Of a stretch of DNA of 43,322 nucleotides, positions 8,602 through 16,813 are shown one piece after another (the first letter of the stretch is position 1; every line of letters begins with the position of its first letter). This DNA is from JAVBSX01 sp051660685 (GTDB lineage: Bacteria > Planctomycetota > Planctomycetia > Pirellulales > Thermoguttaceae), in assembly GCA_051660685.1 (NCBI GenBank), contig JBOFQB010000109.1, forward strand, positions 1-43,322, written 5' to 3'. A program made the position numbers and the translations under genes. Below the pieces are notes generated by a model. The model worked only from the letters and a program-made list of their open reading frames with translations, made no database searches and was not told where the DNA came from.

Positions 8602-9669
8602 TTGAGGACCACAATCGTGAAAACAGCAACACTCCCCCAGAAAAAGTTGTCGAAAAAGGCATCTTCTGCCAAATCTGTTCCGTCTGCCCGATCAGTCAAA
8701 TCGACCAAAATGATCCAATCGACTGAAACAACCAAGTTGACCGAATCTGTTGAGTCGGGTAAATCGGTCGAGCCCTCAAAAAAGACGGCCCGGAATCATT
8801 CCAATGTCCTTCAAGGTGGAACGACACCCCAAAAGGGAAAATCCGGTCAAAGAAATGTGGAACCGGGCGAGGACAATTTGACACCATGTCGATTGAAAAA
8901 GGCGAAGATGAAAAAAATGTCATCCAAACCTTTAGCAAAAGTTGTCCGGCGTCAACAGACCTTGCAATCACTGAATGAGTTGGAGTTGGAAAAAACATTT
9001 TATCGAGATGAAGAAGGAATGGACATCGAGTTTGATGATACCTCCTTTTTTGAAGACGAAATCCTTTCTCTTGAGGAATTTGACCGTCTTGCAACTCGTC
9101 CTGCTGATTCCTCTCTAAAAAATAAGTCAGGTCATAAAAAAGAAGGTCTAAAAAAGGACCGGGGGTATTCGTTCGGACAGTCTTTAGAAGACCGGGGAAT
9201 TGCCGAAATCGAGACTTCGCCGATTGAACGTCGGGCAAAAGTGCAACGACGACGACAGATTGACCCGACAACATGTGAAAGGGATTATACTTTTGCTGAA
9301 CTCGAGTTTATGAGTGCTCTTGACGAGTACAAAAGAAATAGTGGTCGTATGTTCCCAACTTGCAGCGAAATCCTTGAAGTTTTACTCGGATTGGGATACA
9401 CCAAACCGACGACGACCCAACCAACCGAACCTTTGACTTCGGAGACGGTTTCTGCCGAATTGATTGCGTTTGAAGACAACAAAGAAACGGAACCGAGTTG
9501 TTCTTCTCTGTTTTTGGAAGAGACCGATTATGTTGTGACGCAACATCCCTCGCAAACGGTTCAGGATTCCTATGATCCGGTCCCCCTGTTTTTGCCGGAT
9601 GATGATTCGTTGAATCCTTTCACTCCTGAACCAATTCGCGGACTCTATTCTCCTCCCATTCTTGTCTAA
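8602..9669 (+). CDS. Unknown protein with a conserved short C-terminal domain
   Basis: I do not recognise a function. The first 150 residues are Lys/Ser/Thr-rich and disordered-looking, with runs such as SVPSARSVKSTK. An acidic stretch with paired Glu/Asp follows (GMDIEFDDTSFFEDEILSLE). Around residues 229-268 is TFAELEFMSALDEYKRNSGR followed by MFPTCSEILEVLLGLGYTK; I recall similar segments, usually with FPTWSEVLEVL, at the end of many small planctomycete proteins. A low-complexity acidic tail closes the protein. The start is uncertain: TTG 8602, GTG 8617 and ATG 8710 are all possible. It ends six bases from the oppositely oriented gene at 9675. Confidence 0.7.
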   Translation: MRTTIVKTATLPQKKLSKKASSAKSVPSARSVKSTKMIQSTETTKLTESVESGKSVEPSKKTARNHSNVLQGGTTPQKGKSGQRNVEPGEDNLTPCRLKKAKMKKMSSKPLAKVVRRQQTLQSLNELELEKTFYRDEEGMDIEFDDTSFFEDEILSLEEFDRLATRPADSSLKNKSGHKKEGLKKDRGYSFGQSLEDRGIAEIETSPIERRAKVQRRRQIDPTTCERDYTFAELEFMSALDEYKRNSGRMFPTCSEILEVLLGLGYTKPTTTQPTEPLTSETVSAELIAFEDNKETEPSCSSLFLEETDYVVTQHPSQTVQDSYDPVPLFLPDDDSLNPFTPEPIRGLYSPPILV

Positions 9670-9674
9670 TAAGG

Positions 9675-9965
9675 TTAATTACCCTTAAAGACAAAGGTAG
9701 ACAACAAGATGAGACCCCCGACGACAAAAAAACCGATCCCCCATTTCGGGGTCGGCTTTAAGGTGAGCGATGTCGTCGATTCCCCATTGATTCCTGTCAT
9801 CTTCTCAAAAACATTTTTTGATTCCGGGTTGAATTGTTTGGCAATGCTCACAATTTGGCGAGATGCGTCTTGGTTCAATTGGACCTGTTCGACCATATAA
9901 CACTCCAGACCGATCAGGAGCAAGAGTAGGGCGAAAATCCGTTTTTGATTGTTGGAAAGTTTCAT
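9675..9965 (-). CDS. Small two-helix membrane protein
   Basis: A 96-residue protein with an N-terminal hydrophobic helix (RIFALLLLLIGLECYMVEQV), a polar stretch of about 45 residues, and a second helix near the C-terminus (WGIGFFVVGGLILLSTFVF) ending FKGN. The loop between the helices carries the polar residues and would probably face the periplasm. No family is recognised. It is convergent with the preceding gene and divergent from the flagellin gene. Confidence 0.7.
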   Translation of the reverse strand: MKLSNNQKRIFALLLLLIGLECYMVEQVQLNQDASRQIVSIAKQFNPESKNVFEKMTGINGESTTSLTLKPTPKWGIGFFVVGGLILLSTFVFKGN

Positions 9966-10072
9966 GTTTTTCCAGTCTTCCTATTTTGTGCAATCTGTCC
10001 TAACTTTGCTAACATTAACAGGGCAGTATTACCACATTTTCTTGCATATCCTGACTTTTTGGCAGACTTGGG

Positions 10073-10101
10073 TCAACTTTTATAATCGGCATAACCGATA
10101 C
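10073..10101 (+). promoter_or_regulatory. Possible sigma-28-type flagellar promoter
   Basis: ACCGATAC at 10094-10101 resembles the sigma-28 -10 element GCCGATAA, and TCAACTT about 14 bp upstream is a weak match to the -35 TAAA element. It lies 50 bp before the flagellin ATG. The -35 half is poor, so this is only a candidate. Confidence 0.3.
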
Positions 10102-10150
10102 AACGAGATGAGTGTAATTCTTCACAAAATCTCCGTTGGAGTTGCCTGAA

Positions 10151-13100
10151 ATGACATTGCCTATAAATAGTGTTGCTGGTCATAACATCAATTTGAACAC
10201 GAATCCGTCGTCGTTGATTGCCCAACTTGCGCTTTCTCGCAATAACGAGCGACTTTCAACGGTGATTGACAATCTCAGTACAGGATTACGGGTTACATCG
10301 GGTCGGGATGATCCGGGTGGTTTTATGACCAGTTGCACCTTGCGAGGAGAAATTGTCACAACGAAACAGGCGATTACGAATTGTAGTCGCGCCAGTTCGA
10401 TTACAGCTGTTGTGGACGGGGCTCTCAATCAGGTCAATCAGTTGTTGATTGAAATACGCGGTTATGTGACAGAAGGAGCCAATACGGGCGCAAATAACGG
10501 CACCATTCTTGCCGGTTTGCAGTTGCAACTGGATGCTTGTCTTGATTCGATTGATCGAATTGCAGAAACAACGAGTTTTATGGGGCAAAAACTGCTTGAC
10601 GGTTCTCTTGATTTTACCACTTATGGTGTTGAATCGCAAAAAATTCAGTTTTTGGAGATCAATCAAGCCGATTTTGGCCGGAGTTGGGAGAAGGACATTT
10701 CCGTTAAGGTGCTAGAAAATGCGCAACCGGCTTTTCTCTTCTATTCTTATGGAGCATTAGCGGAATCGGCGACACTCGAAGTCGGGGGAAATTTGGGTTA
10801 TTCTGTCTTTTCATTTGACAAGGATGCAACAGTTGATGATATTGCAGCTGCAATCAATCAAACAAGCGATGTAACCGGAGTTGCAGCATCCGTTCTCGCA
10901 CAAGCAACATCGGGGCACATCACCATTTCGTCGGTTGGTTTGGACAATGAATTAATTTTGACTGCAAGTCAGCCCGGCTCAATCGAAGGGAATTTTGTCG
11001 TCCAATTCGTCGCTCCTAAAGAAGGAAATGAAAACCTTTCCCTCAATGTTGTTGAGGGATATGGTAATGAACCGACGCAAATTGAGGTTATGTTGCAGAC
11101 AGAATCTTGGACTCCCGCTCAATATCATTACAATGGAGAAAATGACGGGATTCCGAACAATGAGTTCAATTGGGTCAGTAAAATAGCCGGTTCGGCCTAC
11201 AATGATGTTCAGTTTGAGATCAATAACATTCAGGAAAAAGGCGGAACAGTCGGTTTAACATCCGATTTGTGGAATTCGCCCAAGAAAATAACGATCAACG
11301 TTGATTACAATGTCGCCAATCCGAATGATCCAAAGAACACAACGGTCAACGATTTGCAGAATTGGTTGGAGAACGATCCGATTCTTTCAACGTATTTTGC
11401 ATTAGAGCCGGTTGAACCGTCTGACGGAACGGGGCCGATCATTCCAAGCAGTCCTTTTGTTCAAACACAACAGGGAGTTAACGGGGGAACCATTCTTACG
11501 ACCGCCGAACAGGTTGCAATTCTCTTAAACACCTCACCTTTATTGCAAGATGCAGAAGGAAATGGTCGCATTTCGGCGTCGATTCCAACCGGAAGTACAG
11601 GATTTGGGACTGTGACACCCTTTCAGTATTATGCCAATTTTGGTTCCTTTGCTGAAAATAATCAGTTACAATTTCTTTCGCCCAAAAGTGTCCCGAATAT
11701 TCGTTTTGTTTCCAACCCGGGAACAGAATTGTCGCTTGATAATGAAACATTTCCGCCGACAAAAGGAAAGGCTCATGCAACCGTTCAGGGATTTGATCCG
11801 AACACCACATTCACCCTTAAAGCGAAAAGTGTCGGCGAACAGTACGACGGAATCGGCGTGATTATGCGGGACGGATCGTCCGAGTCGGCCCTTTTCGACC
11901 CTGTTCAAAACGCCGTTGTCTTGACCGTCGATTTTTCAGGACGACAGTCCGATCCAACTCGCGGACCTTTTGACCTCTTGCAAATGCAGGAGATGATTGA
12001 AAAAAGTCCCTCTGTCGGTTCCCTCTTCCAATTTGTCCCGCAGATTGCATTTGACCAATCGAATCCGCCTGTTTTGAACAGCCCAGATTATCTTGGAATG
12101 GACGCTCAAGTTGCAAAAACAACAGGGGGGTTGGTTGATCCCGGTCTTCTCCTTGTTCATCTTGAAACCGACATTAACGGAAATATTCGTACAACAGCAG
12201 CCGATTTGGTTCGGTTTTTTGAGAAACCAACTTCGGAAAATGCCAAGCAGATTATTGAACAGTTGGGAATCAGTGTTTCTCTACTTGACCCGAACAATTC
12301 AGGAGCAACGAATTGTGGACTGGATGCTTCTCAAATCGGATTAGGCTTGTTGCAACCAACGTATTCTCCGTCCTGTCCCGGGGACCCGGACAATTTACGC
12401 CCGGACATTGTATTTACCAGTGTTGGACTTGGAACTGTTCCTGAAATTCCAAACACGATAACGGTTGCCAAGAATGGAATCAACGCCGTTTTTCAGGTAA
12501 CGGCCAAACGAGCAGGAGAAGAGTACAACAATGTTGCCGTTCAAGTTGTTGCGGATGATAAGGGACCGCGTATTACTTTTGACCCTATTTCCAAACAACT
12601 TGCGATTGGGATCGACCCGAATCATCTGTTGACTGCTAATGATATTGTGGATTTGATTAACAAGACACCTGAAATCGGTCAGTTTTTCTCAGCGTCGATC
12701 CCGGACATCTTTCCCGGAACAACAATACGTCCGGACGGAACCGGTCTTGTTCGGGTTGGAGATCAGGGGATGATGCAGATCACCGATTACGGAACACCTG
12801 TTGGAGCTCCAATGTGGGGTAATACCGATCAAGCAAGTGTCGGACTCGCTATTTTTTCGACCGATTTAGGGTCCAACGCTTTTGTTTCCGTTAAATCGCT
12901 CCTGAACACCAATTTCTCGGTTCGTGATTGTAACGGAACAATCAGCGAACGATCAACGGGTTTCGACGTTGTTGCACTCATCAACAACATTGCAGCAGTC
13001 GGAAACGGCCAAATTGCTTCAACCCGAACATCCGATTTGGACATGTCGATCTGGATTGATTCGAGTGTTCAACGGGGAGAGGTTTTTGGTTTCCGAATAA

Positions 13101-13537
13101 CCGGGGGAGGAGCCCTCATGCAGCTTGGACCTCAAGCGGACTCCTCTTCACAAGTCCGAATCGCGCTGAAAGACCTGCATGTTGCTCAGTTGGGAGGAAT
13201 AAGCGGTTCTTTAAGTGAATTACGATATGGGGGACCCAAAGACCTATTTTCGGACACAAACGGGGCATTTAAGGTAATCGAAGAGGTCATTCAAGATATT
13301 TCATTTTTCCGGGGACGAATTGGCGCATTTCAAAAAGAGCAGGTTGAACGCACTTCTGCCCAAATGAATGACACGCTTGAAATTGCGATTACAGCGGACA
13401 GTATGATCCGGGACACTGATTTTGCGTCGGCGAGTTCCGAATTGGCCCGATTGCAAGTTATGATTCAAGCAGGTGTTACGGTTTTACAATATCCGCAAGA
13501 AACGGCGAAACAACTCCTTGCGCTTTTACAACGGTAA
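10151..13537 (+). CDS. Giant flagellin with a modular insert
   Basis: The structural protein of a flagellar filament, 1128 residues against about 300-500 for common flagellins. The N-terminal D0/D1 part (1 to about 155) shows LSRNNERLSTVIDNLSTGLR then SGRDDPGGF. The C-terminal D1/D0 part (about 1030-1128) shows IGAFQKEQVERTSAQMNDTL and ends ETAQLLALL-like as in flagellins. Residues about 205-260 hold a flagellin hook IN-like motif (DATVDDIAAAINQ). The middle has three related modules at about 341, 556 and 781, each opening with AxGxxYNxV or close to it and followed by a TxxDLxxxI-type helix. The start is ATG 10151, with GGAG nine bases upstream; an upstream TTG is less likely. No other flagellar gene is in the window. 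Confidence 0.88.
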   Translation: MTLPINSVAGHNINLNTNPSSLIAQLALSRNNERLSTVIDNLSTGLRVTSGRDDPGGFMTSCTLRGEIVTTKQAITNCSRASSITAVVDGALNQVNQLLIEIRGYVTEGANTGANNGTILAGLQLQLDACLDSIDRIAETTSFMGQKLLDGSLDFTTYGVESQKIQFLEINQADFGRSWEKDISVKVLENAQPAFLFYSYGALAESATLEVGGNLGYSVFSFDKDATVDDIAAAINQTSDVTGVAASVLAQATSGHITISSVGLDNELILTASQPGSIEGNFVVQFVAPKEGNENLSLNVVEGYGNEPTQIEVMLQTESWTPAQYHYNGENDGIPNNEFNWVSKIAGSAYNDVQFEINNIQEKGGTVGLTSDLWNSPKKITINVDYNVANPNDPKNTTVNDLQNWLENDPILSTYFALEPVEPSDGTGPIIPSSPFVQTQQGVNGGTILTTAEQVAILLNTSPLLQDAEGNGRISASIPTGSTGFGTVTPFQYYANFGSFAENNQLQFLSPKSVPNIRFVSNPGTELSLDNETFPPTKGKAHATVQGFDPNTTFTLKAKSVGEQYDGIGVIMRDGSSESALFDPVQNAVVLTVDFSGRQSDPTRGPFDLLQMQEMIEKSPSVGSLFQFVPQIAFDQSNPPVLNSPDYLGMDAQVAKTTGGLVDPGLLLVHLETDINGNIRTTAADLVRFFEKPTSENAKQIIEQLGISVSLLDPNNSGATNCGLDASQIGLGLLQPTYSPSCPGDPDNLRPDIVFTSVGLGTVPEIPNTITVAKNGINAVFQVTAKRAGEEYNNVAVQVVADDKGPRITFDPISKQLAIGIDPNHLLTANDIVDLINKTPEIGQFFSASIPDIFPGTTIRPDGTGLVRVGDQGMMQITDYGTPVGAPMWGNTDQASVGLAIFSTDLGSNAFVSVKSLLNTNFSVRDCNGTISERSTGFDVVALINNIAAVGNGQIASTRTSDLDMSIWIDSSVQRGEVFGFRITGGGALMQLGPQADSSSQVRIALKDLHVAQLGGISGSLSELRYGGPKDLFSDTNGAFKVIEEVIQDISFFRGRIGAFQKEQVERTSAQMNDTLEIAITADSMIRDTDFASASSELARLQVMIQAGVTVLQYPQETAKQLLALLQR

Positions 13538-13573
13538 AGGACACAGTGCTTGACAAAACAAGCGATTTGATAT

Positions 13574-16555
13574 TTACAACGCTTTGCGGACTTTTCGGAC
13601 GGGTTTGCCGAACACCGGTTTCGCAGGAGCCGGTTCAAAGGGGTCTGTGACACTAGAATCGGTCGGTTTGGCGAACGCCTCAAAATTTTTCAGGTCCGCC
13701 CTTTTCAACAATCGGTCAATTCGCATTTCAATCCGCGTCAGTTCCGACCCTTCTTCGGCCGTTACAAAGGTATAAGCAACTCCTTCACGTCCCATACGAC
13801 CGGTTCGACCAACACGATGAACGTAATCATCACAAAACGACGGAATATCATAATTGATGATGTGTGAAATACCTGAAACGTCGATTCCCCGACCAACGAC
13901 ATCTGTTGCAACAAGGTATCTTAGGGAACCCTCACGAAACTGACGCATGATTTTGTCCCGACCATTTTGGGCAACATCTCCGTGTAAGGTCGCAATACTG
14001 TCAAAAAAGTTTTCCAACATCCGTCCAACCCGTTCTGCCCGACGTTTCGTCCGACAAAAAATAATCGCCTGTTTCGGTTCCTCTTGCTTGACTAACTGAA
14101 CCAACGCGTCAAATTTGCGCATGTGATCGACCGTAATGTAATATTGTTCAATCGTTTCAACCGCGATTCCGGCGTTCGAGAAATCGAGCACTTCCGGATT
14201 TTTCATGTACTTTCGAGCAAGACGGACGACCGGTTGGGGCAAGGTTGCACTGAAAAGCAAGGTCTGTCGCGTTTCCGGCGTTTTGCCCAAAATTTTCTCG
14301 ATGTCCGGTCGAAAACCAATATCAAGCATACGGTCTGCTTCATCAAGCACAACCCAACGAAGTTGTTCACAAGAAAGGGCGCGCCGATTCATCAGATCGA
14401 GGAGACGACCGGGCGTTCCGACAATGACATCAACCCCTTCTCTTAAGCGAATCAACTGTTTGGCGATTGGTTTTCCTCCATAACAGGCGCAGACCCTGAT
14501 GTCACGACCATAAGCGAGTTTTGCGGCTTCATCTCGAACCTGAACTGCCAATTCCCGGGTTGGAACTAGGATTAAGGCAACCGGCGATTCTCCCGGTTCA
14601 CATTCCTCAATCCCCTCAAGAATCGGAATCAGAAACGCTGCTGTCTTGCCCGTTCCCGTTTGCGCTTGCCCCATTACATCAACCCCTTTCATTTCGAGCG
14701 GAATCACACCCTTCTGAATCGGGGTCGGCTCCACATATCGTGCAACTTTAAGCGATTCCAACATCGTCTCAGAGAGAGGAAGTTGTTGAAAAGAAGAGGT
14801 TGCTGTATTCTCAACATCAGCCGGATCAGGCCGATTGGACGGAAAAGGAGCTGAGCTTAGGACCGGACGACGTTGATTGGGTTGATGTTTCTGCAAACCA
14901 ACGCCTTGATCCGGGCGTGTTCCCCGCTCTTTTGGTGATTCGGATTCCGTTTTTTCGGCCCGCTCAGGTCGAGTTCCTCGCTCTTTCGTTGACCCAAATT
15001 CCGTTTTTTCGGCCCGCTCAGGTCGAGTTCCTCGCTCTTTCGTTGACCCAAATTCCGTTTTTTCAGCCCGATCCGGTCGTGTTCCCCGCTCTTTCGTCGA
15101 CCCAAATTCCACTTTTTCAGCCCGGTCAGGTCGTGTTCCCCGCTCTTTCGTCGACCCGAATTCCGTTTTTTCGGCCCGGTCTGGTCTTGTTCCTCGCTCT
15201 TTCGTCGACCCGAATTCCGTTTTTTCGGCCCGATCCGGTCGTGTTCCCCGCTCTTTCGTCGACCCGAATTCTGCTTTTTCAGCCCGATCCGGTCTTGTTC
15301 CTCGCTCTTTCGTCGACCCGAATTCTGCTTTTTCAGCCCGATCCGGTCGTGTTCCTCGCTCTTTTGGTGATTCGGATTCCGTTTTTTCAGCGCGGTCGGG
15401 TCGTGTTCCCCGCTCTTTCGTCGACCCGAATTCCGCTTTTTCAGTCCGATCCGGTCTTGTTCCTCGCTCTTTCGTCGACCCGAATTCCGCTTTTTCAGCC
15501 CGATCCGGTCGTGTTCCCCGCTCTTTAGGGTTTGATGAGGTTGACTCAATAGGACTAGGGACAACCGGTTTTCTGCCAATTTCACCTGAACCACGTTTGT
15601 TGGAAGAATCCCGTTGAGAGACGACAACGTCCGGTTTCTTTTGTGACTTAACCGTTGTCTCCGTCTCAGAAACCGACTCAATTGCGACATACTCCCGCAA
15701 ATTCGGGTCCCAACGTAGTCGGGATCGAGGAGGAAGCGGGGGAACAGAAGTGAAAGCAGCCGGTTGTTGCTTTGATTTGGCAGAAACCCTTTTTTCCGGT
15801 TGTTCTTCAACAATCGATTCAGACAATTGAGCAGGAACCGTTGTCGTTTTTTGGACCGGTTGACTCTTTTTTGCAGGTTTCCGTTCTTTTTCCGAGGATC
15901 GTTTGGACGATGTAGCAGGGGCCGATCTGTCCGTTGTTGTTGCGCGGTCTGAATCCGCAAAAGACGTTTTAAGCGCAGTCCGTCCATAACTGGGAAGAGC
16001 CAAATCGTCTTCTTCATTAACCGGTTCAACCACAAAAAGGAATTCCTTGTTCGGAATCAACGGAGAAGGAGCAGAATGTCCCTTTTTTCGACCAGAAACG
16101 GGCGTTGCTGTTTTCGGATTCGGGAGAACCTTGTCTTCCTCCTTCATCCCATGTTGTGAGGGTTGGTGATTCAAAGACGCTTTTTCAGAATCCTTCTGCT
16201 GATTTGCCGAACCGACACGACTCTGCTTCGTCGTTTCCTGAACAGGTGTTTTCTTTTTGTCCGGTCCCCGCCCTGTTCTCTTTGGAGTAGAATCCCCAAC
16301 CTGCTGTTGCCCCTTTTCTAATCCCGCAACCTCTTCAGGAGCACTCAATCGCCCGGACTTCTTGTCTTTCTGCGAAAATTTTCCATAACTCGGGATTCCG
16401 TCAAAATCATCCTCATTGTCATTTTCGTCAACAAAACCCCAAACAAACGATTCGTGAATCGGCAATCGGGATCGACTCGACCGTTTGTGTTTATTGTGTC
16501 CTTGTGAGGAGTTTCCATTCTCCGAATTCCCTGCCCGAGTTTGCTTGTTTTCCAT
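13574..16555 (-). CDS. DEAD-box RNA helicase with long repeat-containing N-terminus
   Basis: An ATP-dependent RNA helicase of 993 residues. The core (about 585-960) has every motif: Q motif PTPIQ, motif I AQTGTGKT (631-638), PTRELA, GTPGRLLD, DEAD (738-741), SAT, IIFCRT, VATDVVGRGIDV and HRVGRTGRMGREG. The closest general type is the RhlE/DeaD group. The first 580 residues are unusual: disordered, charged, with two related short motifs ending IPSYGKF (residue 60) and LPSYGRT (about 192), and then eleven 18-residue repeats plus a partial twelfth (344-549). The C-terminal tail is short and basic (PVRKVRKAL). It likely acts in ribosome assembly or RNA decay, which is inference from the family. 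Confidence 0.95.
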   Translation of the reverse strand: MENKQTRAGNSENGNSSQGHNKHKRSSRSRLPIHESFVWGFVDENDNEDDFDGIPSYGKFSQKDKKSGRLSAPEEVAGLEKGQQQVGDSTPKRTGRGPDKKKTPVQETTKQSRVGSANQQKDSEKASLNHQPSQHGMKEEDKVLPNPKTATPVSGRKKGHSAPSPLIPNKEFLFVVEPVNEEDDLALPSYGRTALKTSFADSDRATTTDRSAPATSSKRSSEKERKPAKKSQPVQKTTTVPAQLSESIVEEQPEKRVSAKSKQQPAAFTSVPPLPPRSRLRWDPNLREYVAIESVSETETTVKSQKKPDVVVSQRDSSNKRGSGEIGRKPVVPSPIESTSSNPKERGTRPDRAEKAEFGSTKERGTRPDRTEKAEFGSTKERGTRPDRAEKTESESPKERGTRPDRAEKAEFGSTKERGTRPDRAEKAEFGSTKERGTRPDRAEKTEFGSTKERGTRPDRAEKTEFGSTKERGTRPDRAEKVEFGSTKERGTRPDRAEKTEFGSTKERGTRPERAEKTEFGSTKERGTRPERAEKTESESPKERGTRPDQGVGLQKHQPNQRRPVLSSAPFPSNRPDPADVENTATSSFQQLPLSETMLESLKVARYVEPTPIQKGVIPLEMKGVDVMGQAQTGTGKTAAFLIPILEGIEECEPGESPVALILVPTRELAVQVRDEAAKLAYGRDIRVCACYGGKPIAKQLIRLREGVDVIVGTPGRLLDLMNRRALSCEQLRWVVLDEADRMLDIGFRPDIEKILGKTPETRQTLLFSATLPQPVVRLARKYMKNPEVLDFSNAGIAVETIEQYYITVDHMRKFDALVQLVKQEEPKQAIIFCRTKRRAERVGRMLENFFDSIATLHGDVAQNGRDKIMRQFREGSLRYLVATDVVGRGIDVSGISHIINYDIPSFCDDYVHRVGRTGRMGREGVAYTFVTAEEGSELTRIEMRIDRLLKRADLKNFEAFAKPTDSSVTDPFEPAPAKPVFGKPVRKVRKAL
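14909..15526 (-). repeat. 54-bp tandem repeats inside the helicase gene
   Basis: Eleven full 54-bp units encode KERGTRPDRAEKxEFGST, with a partial twelfth. Variation is limited to a few positions: D/E at residue 9, A/T at 11, A/T/V at 14, and an ESESP variant in units 3 and 11. The units keep the reading frame, so unit-number changes would leave the helicase intact. The DNA is not CRISPR-like: units are contiguous, with no spacers. Confidence 0.95.
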
Positions 16556-16813
16556 ATATTACTGTAGATTACTCTGCTGCTAAAAAAACTTTTGAAAGAG
16601 GAGAACTTTCTGCAACGCCGAAAATTCTCCCAATTGAGTCTGTAACCCGTTTCAAACGGATTGCTCATTATAACCATAATACCCCGCCAAAACGTCCAGT
16701 GTCATTGTGCGTTTCTGATTTTCTCAAATTTCTCAGAAAAAAACGACACTGTGACTCACCATTATTGGCTGATTGGGTATGTAAAGGGAAAAGGGTCGCT
16801 TCCTACAACCATT

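Noticed and set aside
10060..10150. Sigma-54 promoter before the flagellin gene
   Set aside because: TGGCAG is present, but the downstream GC element is missing at the right spacing.
14909..15526. CRISPR-like repeat array
   Set aside because: The repeats are contiguous 54-bp units without spacers and keep the helicase reading frame.
14857..16035. Long alternative frames of 240-390 codons within the helicase repeat region, on both strands
   Set aside because: They are produced by the in-frame 54-bp repeats, and their proteins are low-complexity shadows.
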